Part shown: piece after piece, positions 1 through 12,659 of the stretch
How positions within the stretch are numbered: the stretch's first letter is position 1
Layout: the number at the start of each line of letters is the position of its first letter
NCBI GenBank assembly: GCA_011009095.1
Contig: VTPC01090600.1
Location: 145,657 to 209,656, forward strand
Reading direction: 5' to 3'
DNA from: Ignelater luminosus
Taxonomy: Eukaryota > Arthropoda > Insecta > Coleoptera > Elateridae
Length of the DNA stretch: 64,000 nucleotides
Notes under the pieces: generated by a model
What the model saw: only the letters and a program-made list of their open reading frames with translations
Database searches by the model: none
What the model was told of the DNA's origin: nothing
Translations under genes and position numbers: made by a program

Positions 1-3000
1 AACACCTTCCGCTTTCCGTATGTAATAGTATAACGCGATACAGATTGCTGCTTAACGGTGCACCGTTGGTTTTAATGCATCATTAAACTAGTGCATATAC
101 AATCAAGATCATGACTTATAAATTGTACCACTAAGCTAGATACATTATCTCGTATAATAAGACTAGGATGCAAGCAGAGTAGAATATGAAACGCTAAGGT
201 ACGGACGTGACTGTCATAAAGGATTCCTATTATTATTCATAATGTTAGATAGCGCACTTGAATTTAATTACGGCTCCTTAATACTCCCACACACAACGTC
301 CGGAGCAACTGTGCAGAAAAGGAAGGAAGCAACGAATTTGAATCGGTGGTATTTTGGTTTTCTGAATGTGCATTCAGCAATTTCGTTTTACATAAAATTA
401 TTGAACTTTTATTTAAATTGTAAACTATGGTTTTGTAGAATTCGATTTGTCGTGATGGCACTGTTATGTAATTAAAGACGCAGCTATTATTTTCATTGTA
501 AATCGATAATACTAAACAGAGTTGCACAGATAAACATCAAGAAAATCAATTGCTAGTTGTTTATCATTAACGTGAGAAAACATGTTCTACGGAAAACTAA
601 TAAATAAAAGCTAATAGGTGGATAATTAAAAGCCAAGCATTGGTTTGTTGTGATATAATCACAGTTAACCCTGAAAATCACTATTGAAATGGATTAACCC
701 GGATAACCAATTAATAAAGTACTTAATTAATGTTGCCTTTCAATTCAGTAATTATTGAACCTATAATTGGAATTTGCATTTAATAAGGTATAAAACCGTC
801 CATTACGTGGATATAACGACGTTCAGATTATAAGCATGTGTACCACGTTTTTTTTAAATCTAAAGTTGCTAATTCCTAAAAATGCTAATTTATAATCTTA
901 AATAATTTTCGACGCAATGATGCCGGATTAACATATCCTAGACAATAATTCAACTATCATTTCTTTACCGTTGGAGAGGATACTGCTGGTGGATAAAAGT
1001 TACTGAATATAGAAGTTTGTCGACCTTCAAAACTCTTGTTCTAATACATCACTTCATGTTCGTCACTATGAAGATTTTTTCCGTATTCAATGCTTTATAT
1101 ACGGAGAATCAAAGGTTATCAATGGGAATTGTAATGAACCTATTAGAGTCCCTCTTGAAATAATTTCTTCTGTGTGTGTGAATCAGATACGTAGTTTCTG
1201 CTCAAAATCATTATCTGATTAACACCCTGATTGTGATTTAAAATGCTCTTCAAAAATGATTTTTCTCATGTCGCCATTTTGTAAAAAACCATCCAAGTAT
1301 GTCTTCCATAAGCTAGTAAGTCATTTCACTTATTCCTACATCATTTAACAAAATGTTTTTGTCATCAAAACTATAATAAAAACCTTTAAGAATTCTGGAA
1401 GACACAATTGAGTAATGTTTGAAAGCTCAGAAGATACAATGTTAAGTAAACTTTTTGTGTTTTCATATGTTCTATATTAGACGCATATATGCTAAAATCA
1501 AAAAGAACCTTCCACTATTACGTAATAATATAAATGATTTAAGTAAACTACCGACTGCAATAAAGCACAGACTTGCACGAATTGTTCCTCCATAAAAGAT
1601 CTCCATATAAAACATTTCAAGGTATCGTATAGCAATCGTCAAAATTTTACATTTTAAACACAGCGTTTAGAAACACGTGTTATAAATTCATCCGAATTAA
1701 AGAAGATGAATTGCTTATTATAACAACAATGTAATGAAAATATCTAAACCCATTGCAAGTATGAAGAAAATCACTTATCATAAACAAACAATCGTGTTTG
1801 CATTTCCAACCAACTTCTAGTATCATATACTGCTAAGTTTACTCTTACTTGCAAAACATCGAATAAATTTCAAGTTAGGTAGATCCCCTTTTTTTATATC
1901 TGTTCGCTTTACAAAATTCTTCGTGTAAAATTAAATTTACAGTAATCCTGCAAACAACAAAAATATGTCTAGCTTCCTAATTTAATTTTTTGTGTCGAAT
2001 CTTTTTATACTCATTTCCCGGGGGCAAAATATTTTGAACGCCCTTGTTCCGATTGTTTTTGCTTTCTATTTTATACGAGCTTCATGCACTACTGCAAAAA
2101 CAATCAAATATCTAAAGTAATTTATAACAAAAATAGTCTTGACTTTGCTATGGGCTTTTATATACCTACAAACGATCTAGAACCCTATTGGAACTTGAGA
2201 GTGGTTCTGATCAGATAAACGAAAATGGTCGTTTTATTGCGAACTAAAATTACGATACGCGACATTTATCGCATAAAAAAGAGTTTGTTTTAAAGTAATG
2301 ACATAAATTTCCCGTTTAGGTATCATTAAGCGAAGATATTTAATTTTAGAGTTATTTTTGTAAATTAAAAAAGAAAAAAAGGTACGACTATACACTTTAT
2401 TAAGCATAAAACCGAATCGTTTGGGGTTAACACTTTTATAATGCTTTATTACTTTATCCCGACACATGAATTTTAAAGTAGCTTCCTAATGGGATGTATT
2501 ATGAATAGCCTCGTTGTTAGATTGGGTTCTCTTCAAAAACCTTTTTTATGTGAAGGTAACATAACATATAATAAGCGTTAGACTATGACAGCAGTGCGAC
2601 ACCGAATTTATTTAGATTTTTGTTTGCTTCTTTTTCCTTTATTCCTTCGTTGTTTTAACGTTGGAGAAAAGGGGAATTTCGTTGTTAGGGTCTGATAAAT
2701 AAATCAACTCTTAAGATGTTAAGTGGAAGCCTTAACTAATAAGTAGGTTTTTTAGAGTGAGTGGTATAAACTAAAATGATTTACAACAATAATCTTTCTG
2801 CAAAATTCGTATTTTCCAAAAATTGTAATTTCTAATTTAATTTAAATCTTGACTGTCTGATACGGTAACCCATACAGCGAGCAACATATACATATCTTGT
2901 TAGTTTAAATAAAAGGAATAAGGAAGTTTCAAATTTGGCATTTTTTATGTCAAAACTGAAGATTTCACTGCCTTTTTACAGTTTTAAAAAAACTTCATAA

Positions 3001-3189
3001 GAATTTACAATAAATTAAATTTGAAGTTAAAATCTCAGCAAAATATTTAGCAGCACTTCAATCGTACTCTTCTTGAGATTTAAATGATTCTGTTGGGTCT
3101 TAAACTTTGGCCAGTAATTTATTAAATAAATTTAGAAAAGTAATTTCTGCGCAAAACTTGTTGATAAAAAGTAGCACAATATACTAGTA
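1..3189. other. Gene-free AT-rich stretch
   Basis: I see only short, compositionally ordinary open frames of under 90 codons on either strand, with no recognisable motif, no repeat structure and no RNA gene. It could be intergenic or deep intronic sequence. Confidence 0.6.
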
Positions 3190-3262
3190 CAGCATTTCTC
3201 AACATAGGGGTCGCGACCCCAAAAGCGATCGTTAACGCTGTTAAAAGGGTCGCCTGGATCTG
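3190..3262 (+). mobile_element. Possible hAT (Charlie-type) terminus remnant
   Basis: The segment opens with CAGCATTTCTCAAC and runs into the GC-rich palindrome GGGGTCGCGACCCC, followed by a second GGGTCGCC. This layout (CAG, then a TTCTCAAC block, then GGGGTCGCGACCCC) is what I know from the ends of Charlie-type hAT elements. I found no matching opposite end and no 8-bp target duplication, so only one terminus, or chance similarity, is supported. Confidence 0.35.
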
Positions 3263-6200
3263 AATATTACACAAATATCCATAGGATTAACGGGGCTATG
3301 TATGACACACGAACAATCAGCTTTGCGTTCTTTAGCTGAATTTATCACAAAAATAACCACAGTAAACAAAATAGTATTTTCAATGTCAAATTCTTCTGTT
3401 GGGTTGTTTAGGATTTTATCAGCTATACTTAACTTCTATAACTGTTTGCACTTGCAACCTTGAGGTTATAATGAACTTTCGGTTTGTTATAACATTATGA
3501 AATTTTTCTTTTTTACCTATTTGGCATTAAGAATTGCTGTGAATGCTCCCTTGGTAAATGGATTAGCGTAACTTGAGTACGTTAAAATACAAGCATTGTT
3601 ACATATTTCAATTTTTAAAGTACGTCTCTGTCTTGTAGCTTAAAATTAAACTTAAAATTAAGGAAAGAATTGTCTGATTGTTGAGAAATTCTCTAAGAAG
3701 CATCGGGTCACTTTTCCATAGTAATTCTGTCTATTAAAATTAATAATTTTGCACGATTAAGATTAGGATAAGTCAGTTTAGTCAGGATCTGAATGTGAGC
3801 AGGAATTGTATCGGAAATATTATATTTGACGTGTTTCAAATTTCGACTTTATGCGTTACTCTGCTGCTTGCATATCAAAGCAAAGTGATACAATTTCTTT
3901 ATTTTTATGTAAGACGACTGCTGAGCATGCAAAATTAAATATGGGAACTTGTCACCTTTTACTTAAAACCAGGTGAAATCAGATCGCCATAAGAAAGCTG
4001 AGGTCCAAATCTTAAAGGGTATCGCGACAAGAATGAAGGTTTTGTCGTTGGAGACTTGAACAGGTATTCCGTTTACTGCGTCTTCTAAGGACACTGAAAT
4101 AAGATTTTTGAACTTGTTTTTAGTTCGCTGCTTCATTGCGGTTGCTATTAACATTCCTACATATGCAGTGTGTTAATTGTTGATATTAACGTTTGTCTCT
4201 AGAAAAATTCTTCTTTTGGGTTACTGTATCTCTATAGCGTTACGATAACCTTTATCAGCACAACAGGAAGTAAAAAATTAAGATTGCTCGTTTGTGAATG
4301 TGGCTTCTCTTTGTTTTTGTGTAAATGAAACTCAAAAATTATTTTAGTAATTTCAGAAACCCCTTATGTAAAGATCCTGGTCAAAGTTGCTGGATTAGAT
4401 AAACATGAACTAGTTTTTAACATCGGAATTCGCCTAATTTTAAATTCCTGACCCAAAATTAACTGACAGATGTGTGAACTAAATTATCGCAAGGAAGGGG
4501 AGATACCTAAATCTTATCTAGACTGTAATACGCTTATAGCAGCCTGGAATTCTCGACTACCAAGGATATTTATACCTAACGAAGCAAAAACTTTTGAAAT
4601 AGAGTTGCCTATAAGCTAACTTTGGAAAAAATGGTAACTGATGAAATAACAGAATATTCTCTTATCACGGACCTTGTTAAAGTATTTGGCAACACGAAGG
4701 CGGAACACGAAAGAGATGACAAAGAAGATATTGTTGTTCTCAAGTTCTTTTCGTATGTACCTACCCTCTTTTGTTGACCTAGATAGGTCTACGTACTCTT
4801 TAGTTAATTATCAGTTGGACACTGACACAAGTGATGCCACTTTCACGGTAATATTTACACATCCATTTGAACGGGATTGTTTTTCAGTTATTTTTACTGA
4901 AAAACCCTAAGCAAAACTTAAGAAGAGTTGCACACCTGACACTACTTACTCGTTCCATTAATTTTATTAGCAAAAATCATAAACCAACAGATGGCCCTAA
5001 ATTTTGTAAATATGGTGAAAAGACGTGAAAAAACTAGTTTTGTAGTGCGAAAATGAATAAGCCAACTTATCCGGCTTACTTTAGTTTGCGAGTATCAAGA
5101 CAACTTGAATTTAAATCGAGAAATACAGGTAGCTCACGAATATCAAGTTTGCGATGCGACTAGGATTTCTTGACCAAAAACAATAAATGTATTGTATGGT
5201 TAGGCACTAGCCACTTTTTAATACGAATTAAACAATGCAAAATAATTACAGAGGAAGTGGAAAGCCAATACTTAGTAGGATAAATTAAAAAAAGCCAATA
5301 CTTAGTAGGATAAACTAAAAAAACACACTAGTAAAAAGCCAACCAAACAATTGTTGTATTTTATTAATTTAAATTTATTTCTTATTGCTTAAATAATAAA
5401 TATCCAAAAATAATTTATGACCTCATTTGAATATTAACCTGTTAAAAATTAAAAGAATCTTAAATAAGCATTAATCAGAGATATCAATCAACCAAAGCCT
5501 AAACAATATTACGACAATCAAAATTAACGACCAACGACCAAAAACATACACAACACAAAAAGTATCAACCAATTAATGATCGAAAACAAAGGCCATTCTG
5601 TAGCAAGGTTCGCCAGTTGAATTAACCACCAACCAACGCTATACTAAAATGACATAATTATTTCAAAATAAATTAACAGAGGAAGCTATCAAAGTTCTGG
5701 AGCTCAATTGTTTAAAGAAGAACATTTTAGATAGAACTAGTCTGAGAATCAACAATTTAACTAAATGATTGAGTAGATCAAATTCAAATCCAATGATAAT
5801 TTGAAAAAATCTACTGAACAAAAGTGGAATGTTTACAGGTTCGAGATTCTAATAATAAATCTCGTATCAATCTAATTTAATTGCAATTGGCTTTAAAAAG
5901 CCAAACGTAACATATCGACTATAGGAACTGTTCAATGCTTCTAAACGAAAAGTGTTAGAAAAGTGATTACTTAAAAGGGTATTTAAAACCCAATCTTAAA
6001 GATTCTCCTTGCTAACTGTGGACCACTGCATTGTAAAAAAAACAAAACGTTGCAAGCTGCAATCAGCGTTACCAGAGATGTAGAAAAATCTTCAGATCTG
6101 ACGATTTGAGAACAGAAATTCGCGGATGACCAGATCGTCTCATTGGTAAGTCTTTCTGCAAAAAAAACTAAGAAAAAAACGAGAAATCGTTTGAAAAGTT

Positions 6201-6417
6201 TACCAGAAATGGGCAAAGAAAAATCTAACATGATGTACGTAGGTGTGATAGAAATGTCGAACAAATGAAAGTATTTGTTTTGTTCTTCTTATGTTTGAAA
6301 GCCGCTGTCTTATAAAACCAAGACAAGAGAAAGTCCCTAAAATTAAATTTATTAATTAGAGTCCCCTTATATTTGGAAGACATTTATCTGAAGTATACTC
6401 TGTTTGAATATTACAGA
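3263..6417. other. Gene-free AT-rich stretch
   Basis: No coding region or RNA gene is recognisable. The only structure I see is the short tandem duplication listed separately at 5261-5320. Confidence 0.6.
5261..5320. repeat. 30-bp tandem duplication
   Basis: Two adjacent 30-bp copies begin AAAGCCAATACTTAGTAGG and differ at one base (AAATTAAAA versus AAACTAAAA). A degenerate third start (AAAGCCAACC) follows about 15 bases later. This is a recent local duplication with no coding content. Confidence 0.9.
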
Positions 6418-7549
6418 CAGGGCCGTGGGGATACAGAAAGGCGGCCGCATCAGGAGGCACCATAAGAAAGCGGCATAAGCAACGAAATCAAAGTAAAATT
6501 TGAACCCTTCAATAATTAAAAATCTTTACGCAACGCTTTTCTATACTGGTCTGTTTTTCCAATATTGATGTATTCGATTTATGATTTATCGCACTCCTCT
6601 GCTTAAGCACTTTCGGTACCCTTAGATTTCGGTTTCTGGTGCAGGTGCATTGTTGGCGAGCGTTCGCCAAAAGAAATTCAATAAGCCAGACATCTGTCAT
6701 TAATTTATATCGAATCTACATTGGCTGCCAGCCTAGACTGCACATCCCTAATTAACGAATTTACTAAAGTTGAAGTTGCAACGGTAAAACTATAGTAGAT
6801 TGTTGTTGTTGATAGTTGATATTATTTTAAAGTAGTTTCAGGGCTGCAGGCGTTGGTTTGAGCACCGCAGACGTTGGTCTGAGCGCTGTAGGAGTTTGAT
6901 TCGGCCCTGCAGGTGTTGGCTTGAGCGCTATTGCTTTTGGCTTTTGCTAGCTTTGACTTTAGCGCTCCAGGCGTTGGTTTGAGTACCGCAAGGTGTTGGC
7001 TTGAGCACTGCAGGTGTTGGTTTGAGCGCCTCAGGTGTTGGCTTAAGCGCTGCAGGTGTTTGCTTCGACGCCACAGGCGTTGGATTGTGCATCGCAGATG
7101 TTGGCCTGAGCGCTGTAGGCGTTCGATTCGGCCCTGCAGGTGTTAGCTTGAGCCCTGCAGGCGTTGACTTGAGCCCTGCAGGCGTTGGCTTGAGCCCTGT
7201 AGGCGTTGGCTTGAGCCCTGCAAGCGTTGGCTTGAGCGCTGCTGGATTTGACTATAGCGCTCCAGGCGTTGGTTTGAGTGGTGCAAGGCGTTCAATTTGG
7301 CCCTGCAGGTGTTGGCTTGAGCCCTGCAGGCGTTGGTTTGAGCGCCGCAGGTGTTGGCTTAAGCGCTGCAGGTGTTTGCTTGGACGCTGCAGGCGTTGGA
7401 TTGAGCGCCTTTCAAAATAAAAATAGTATTCCTACATTTGGTGCAGTTTCTTTAAAATCATATTCAAAGGTTATTTTAAAGAAAAAATATTTAAAGAGCT
7501 GCATTTTGAAGACTTGCATCATACTCAAAAAATCTACCGCACGGCCCTG
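6418..7549. mobile_element. Non-autonomous hAT-like element carrying a minisatellite
   Basis: The left end reads CAGGGCCGTGGGGATACAG. The right end, read on the minus strand, is CAGGGCCGTGCGGTAG, giving imperfect terminal inverted repeats of about 13 bp that start with the CAG typical of hAT. The flanking 8-mers are ATTACAGA on the left and ATTATAGA on the right, an 8-bp target duplication with one mismatch, which is the hAT signature. No transposase is recognisable inside, and about half the 1.13-kb element is the 21-bp minisatellite. It would therefore have depended on a transposase supplied elsewhere. The single mismatch in the duplication suggests an old but not ancient insertion. Confidence 0.72.
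6838..7416 (+). repeat. 21-bp minisatellite with higher-order structure
   Basis: About 27 diverged copies of a 21-bp unit, roughly GCAGGCGTTGGCTTGAGCC with variable ends, are present. The array is far more GC-rich than its surroundings. On the plus strand one frame gives a heptapeptide repeat (GVGLSPA, GVGLSAA), because 21 is a multiple of 3. Small insertions such as GCAAGG switch the frame, giving a parallel CW-rich reading. A larger period is also visible: GACTTTAGCGCTCCAGGCG at 6955 recurs as GACTATAGCGCTCCAGGCG at 7250, and the variant units after each occur in the same order. Block duplication of about 295 bp (14 units plus 1) therefore followed the original tandem growth. The frame is probably incidental; no start, signal or partner exon is evident. 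Confidence 0.93.
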
Positions 7550-10500
7550 ATTATAGAATTCAGAGTAGGCCTTGATATGTGAACAAACTTTAGAAGAAGG
7601 TTGTTTGTTATGTATTGCTGAGATCGCAGCCTCACAATCTCATTAAGGTAGTAGTAATGGCTTATTACCGGCAATACACTTTGTTGAGTAAAAACCAAAT
7701 GAATGATTGATACTGTTTTATTACGTTCCAAATTTTCTTTTTATACATAATTGACCTGCTGACATTAATAACAAATTGCAAACTAGGTAACACAGAAAAA
7801 TAACAAATATGCATTATAACAAGTTATTACAAATCTAGTAACAATTAAAATATTAGTTTATCTTTTTACTGACCTAGACTTTTCTTTATTTACTTTTAAT
7901 ACGTTATAGTACAGCATAGTAAATTTATCTACTCTCGTATTGTGTAAGTCGATACACTTTGGTTGTAGACATGCTGACTAGTACATTCCTGTACAATGAA
8001 ATGTGACGCACTTCTTTTAATATGTTGCAAATGACCTAGAAAGTTTCTTCATTGAAAATCATTTATGTTGAAATATTAAATTTGATTTAATTTTTCAGAA
8101 AATTAGAATTATGTTTTAAATAAAAAATAATCTGTTTAATCCAAGACTAAACAATATGGTATTCTTTGAAATTTCACTAAAAGTTACTAAGTAACCCTTT
8201 TTAGGTTAAAAGACTGCCACTGCATCATCAAATAAACATGAGCTGTCAATATATTTATGTTGTGATTTTTGTGCTTTTAGATTGCAAACCTGGGTTTGTT
8301 GTACAATGCAAAAATGAGGTAAAATCAAAGCCTACGTAGGTATACTATAAATTTTACAAAACTGAAACAAGAGTATGGGTATGAAAGATAGTTAATAGTG
8401 TTTGTCCAAAGTGCAGAAAGGTAAAAAAAACATCATTTAACAAGACTAGATAGAGTTTAAATTCAGATATTGATTTTCTATCAAACGCTTATATTGATTT
8501 TATCATAATAATCAATTAATCAAATGTAAATGAATTTCTAATAATTGGCAAAGGTCTTTTAGAAATTCATCTTTAAAAATCGGTTGTGTTACTTTTAAAG
8601 TGGGAAGTTAAAAATCAATTTTCTCTAAATATTGATGTACAAAGAAAATTTTTATCGTGTTCTTTTGACTTCGATAGTTTCTCTACAGTGTAGGGACTTG
8701 TCAAAGTTGCAATATACCAAAGACAATGTTAATTTTATTATCTTCCTAGTCGATTTAAATTATTGACTTTTAGTACAAATGTAAGGCAGTGTAATGCAAT
8801 TTAGCGGTTTTAAAGAATTAAAGCTTTGATCGCGTGAGTACAGAGCCCGATGTGTAGTAAAGGCATTCAGTGTTCAAGTACCACCGGACGCCTTCTGATT
8901 ATTTTTTATCGTTTTTTCAAATTTGGTGATAATTAACTAAAATAATTTTACTAATAAAAAAAAAACTTAGAATGAAGTTTAAAAGAGAAAAAAAAATTGT
9001 GAGCCAAGGGGTTTGTAAGGAAGGCACATATAAGGACTATTCTTGTCAGCCCCACTAGGATTATTCAGGACTACTGAAGAGCAAAACTACCTGGGCTCTA
9101 AGAACAGAATATCTTATTGTTAACTGCTTTAAACAAAGTTAAATGACAATGATATTCCATAAGGGATCACAACAAAAATTAAATTTCACATTCTGGGTTT
9201 ACTATGCAGACTTAAACAAGAAGTACAACGATCAGTCCATGTATAAACAAAGAATGCATTTTAGTAGTGTTGTCATTCACAGTTATGCATTAAATGAAAT
9301 TTAGAATGTGCAGTATTCAAATTGGAAATTCAAACATAGATCTGGGGTATAACTTTTTGCACTAAATTAAATATTATTCTTTCATTTCAACATTTTCACA
9401 ATACGTAAACAATTTCTGCTATGCCCTCAATAACAAAACAATAACAAATAATAACGAGCAAATCTATTGTCTGAGGAAAATAAGTTATTATGATGTACAT
9501 TGTTCCATTATTATTAAATTACTGATCCATTATTTACTTGAATTATTCATTTCTAATAAACCTACTATTCAAGATTCATGCGGTTTAATTTAACATTTCA
9601 AAATTTAATTAATAATAATATCATTTTGACATTGAATACAATTCTTTGTTTATAAACAGATTAAAACAAATCCAACGTACTTCTCTCCGGTAACATACTA
9701 ACTTAGTTTTTTTGACAGAATGTAGTGGGTTTTGTATCATTCTATAAAAATCTCTTTCCTTTCGTGATTGTTTTGTCCCATGCGAATGCGTATTACCTGG
9801 GGAAATCTCGAAAATCGTACACCGTAACGTGTGGTATTTAAACAGCATACGTTCCCTCGTTTTTTAATCCACTCAAAAATGCCGAAAAACAAATTCTCGT
9901 ATTTTTCTTATTATGCGTTTAAAAACTAATTTTAATTTGTTCTCAAGTATTCAAAGATCCAAAGCCTCTTTGTAATATCCCCAAATTAGTCAGATTAATT
10001 AAATTCCTTTGTGAGCTTTGTGTTTACAGCTTCACTGTTTCCAAGTTACAGTAATAATAATGATAGTAGTAATAATTTCAACACCACCTACTGATATTTC
10101 GGCTTAATCCTCCTAAAATATTAAACAGTCCATTTGTATGACTAAATTTTACATAAATACCCCTTCTTATGTTGTTCGAAAGAGGAGTTTAGACCTAACA
10201 GAAAAGAAAAGAAAATGTATATGTTCAAAAACCTCCTGAAGCAAAGGACTTCGGTTAGTTTTGTAAACGACATAGATTCGATGACGAGTCATATTCAGGA
10301 ATATGTCAACAGCAGACACCTTCTTGCCATAAAAATAAAAGTTATCTAGAAAAAATTGAATAAAATGCATGATGGTATTTCATTTTGACCGCAAAACGTT
10401 CTAATCTAGTTTTGACATTCGAAAACCAAAAATTACAGATTTCAGAATGTACGACTTCCGCTCGATTTAATACAGAATTTAAATCGCTGAGCATCGGCAT

Positions 10501-12617
10501 TACGAAAGAATAATGTTTGACATATATTACGTTCATATTCTATGCGTGCCTGGAAACAAACATACTGGGTTTACCACAATATCCACATCCATGTTTCACG
10601 CAAATCTGCGTTCGAATAACATTTACATAACTTATTGGAATTGGCAACAGTTAAGGGTTAAATTCTCGTTAAAGAGGCGCGACATAAAAATGCATTAAAG
10701 CAATTCCCCACCGTTTTTAATTCCTTTCTATGAATTGGCTGTGAACGATCATTTTCTAGTTGAGAGACCCAACGGAAATGTCATTAAAAAGTGTTATCGC
10801 AATAACGTTATCGGGAGGGTATTTTAACAACTTTTGCAAGTTTATCTTCCTCTAATGCCCCAATTATTGCAGAAGAGGATTATCCGGAAATAATGTATGC
10901 TTTGTGAATTTGTAATTAGCTTTAAAGCTGATTTCTAGATTACTTACATTACATCGAACCTAGTAGCATTGCTAGGACTTTTTTTTTATTGAATATTGAA
11001 CTTGTTTCGTACTGTTCAACTTTTTGAAACTATCTGAAAAGAAAAAAAAAGCTCCACTTGGTACAAAATTCTTTGACAGTTTCATCAAATGGACCCCTTG
11101 AGTGAGAAGTTTTTGCTGAATATAGGATTTCGTGTTGCATCTTTGCATAATTTATTGTTCAGGTTTGACCCTCGTTATAATGAAATGCGGTTGTTCATGA
11201 ATTATTCCAGAAATAGTAAATCATTCAACTTTAATACTTTCAGATATAAGAAAAATGGGGACAACGGTTTTCACCAATTTTCTTTCTCCTTTCGCAGAAT
11301 TGCAAAGACTTACTTGTTTGTTCAGATTTATTATAACTCTTTTCATGGAATACTAAAAATATGAAACTCAACTCTGTAAAGTGATACGATTTAGTTTATA
11401 CAACATCAGTAATTGCACTTAATTTATTCTAAATGAAGTTAATTGACAATCCACTTTTGTATTCTTGTGATTAAATTGTGTCTAGCCAACTTTCAAGAAT
11501 TAAATACACAATTTCTGGATTCCGAACAACTTTTAATTAAAGCTCCGACTCAACTCTGAGAGAAACATACTTTATTTACTTTGGTAACTAGAACTAGATA
11601 ATACTGTGGGCTGGTAAATCCTTTAAAATTAGTGGCTTTGTGTTAATTTACAGCTAACTGACAGCGTGTGAAGTTTGATACTTCAAGCTTTTATTCTACT
11701 TAAGCGACTTTCAGGTGTCTTCTTCTCTGTCAAACAAATATTATAGTCAGTTAAATAAAGTATCTGATGAGAAACGTTTACGATTCATGAAACATTACAC
11801 TCTTTCTTGCGTATATTAGGTACTTGTTTTGTAAAACACAAAGGAACAAATGATGTCTGTTAAATGGTTGTAATGTGGCGAAATGCGAGAAGAAAACTTT
11901 CTTAATTTCTGTTTTTCTTAAGTGAGTGATTGTTAATAAATTTTTCATCGAGTGGAAAAAAGTTACAACAGAAAAGATAATGAATGCTGTATTAAAAACC
12001 TTACAGGAGTGAATTTATTAAATATAAAGTTCTAAGAAATTATTTCATATCTATTAGTAAAATTATCGAATATCTGTTTGTTCTATTTCTATCTAGAATG
12101 AAGTAATTCAATCAGCAACATTCTTGGACGCGAACAAAAAAGTTTTGTGTCAGACCTATTGAAACTACTATAGCCAAAAGAATCAAAGTTTACGAGTGTG
12201 AAATAAAACTCAGACTTTGATTACATTTTTGTCTGATCTGCATATATGTAGGACGTTGTCAACAATCTGTGAACGGAGAACAATATCCTTATATATATAT
12301 ATAGGGTGTCTGACAGAAACGTGATATACTCGTATCAACTTCTCTTAATAGATTTAAAAAAAATCTCTATACAGGCTTGAAATTCTATTTCCATCCACGA
12401 GCTAAGTAATTTAGAATTACAGTAAGTGGATTATCAGTGGCGCAGTTTCCTGTATATTAAATTGTTAATTAGGTAATTAACTGCTAATACAACCGAGATT
12501 TTAAAATTATAAAATAGTAATGACTACAATTCTAGTTGTGAATTCGATATCAAATGGTTATTAAGCATTCGTATATGAAGTAAATTAACTATGATGTAAT
12601 ACATATAGAAATTTGTA
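7550..12617. other. Gene-free AT-rich stretch
   Basis: I find no coding region. Open frames (for example around 9621-9848, 10342-10536 and 11089-11364) have ordinary AT-driven composition and no motif I recognise. A short AT dinucleotide run lies at 12290-12302, directly followed by the motif AGGGTGTCTGACAG. Confidence 0.6.
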
Positions 12618-12659
12618 GATATCGTGTGAGATTCGAACTCACGTCTCTGATTCGTAGCC
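12618..12659 (-). other. tRNA-Arg-like 3' half (tRNA fragment or SINE part)
   Basis: Read on the minus strand, the segment goes from an anticodon-loop-like CTACGAA through TCAGAGAC to a perfect T-arm, GTGAGTTCGAATCTCAC (5-bp stem, TTCGAAT loop, internal promoter B box), and then an 8-base acceptor-like ACGATATC. This order matches the 3' half of tRNA-Arg(ACG). The 5' half does not follow: the bases upstream on that strand do not pair as an anticodon stem, and the acceptor strand finds only a poor partner. It is a tRNA fragment, a tRNA pseudogene or part of a SINE, not a working tRNA gene. Confidence 0.55.

Noticed and set aside
8820-8900. GC-richer patch with TGTTCAAGTACC resembling a tRNA T-arm
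   Set aside because: The flanking bases do not form a 5-bp stem and no A box is present.
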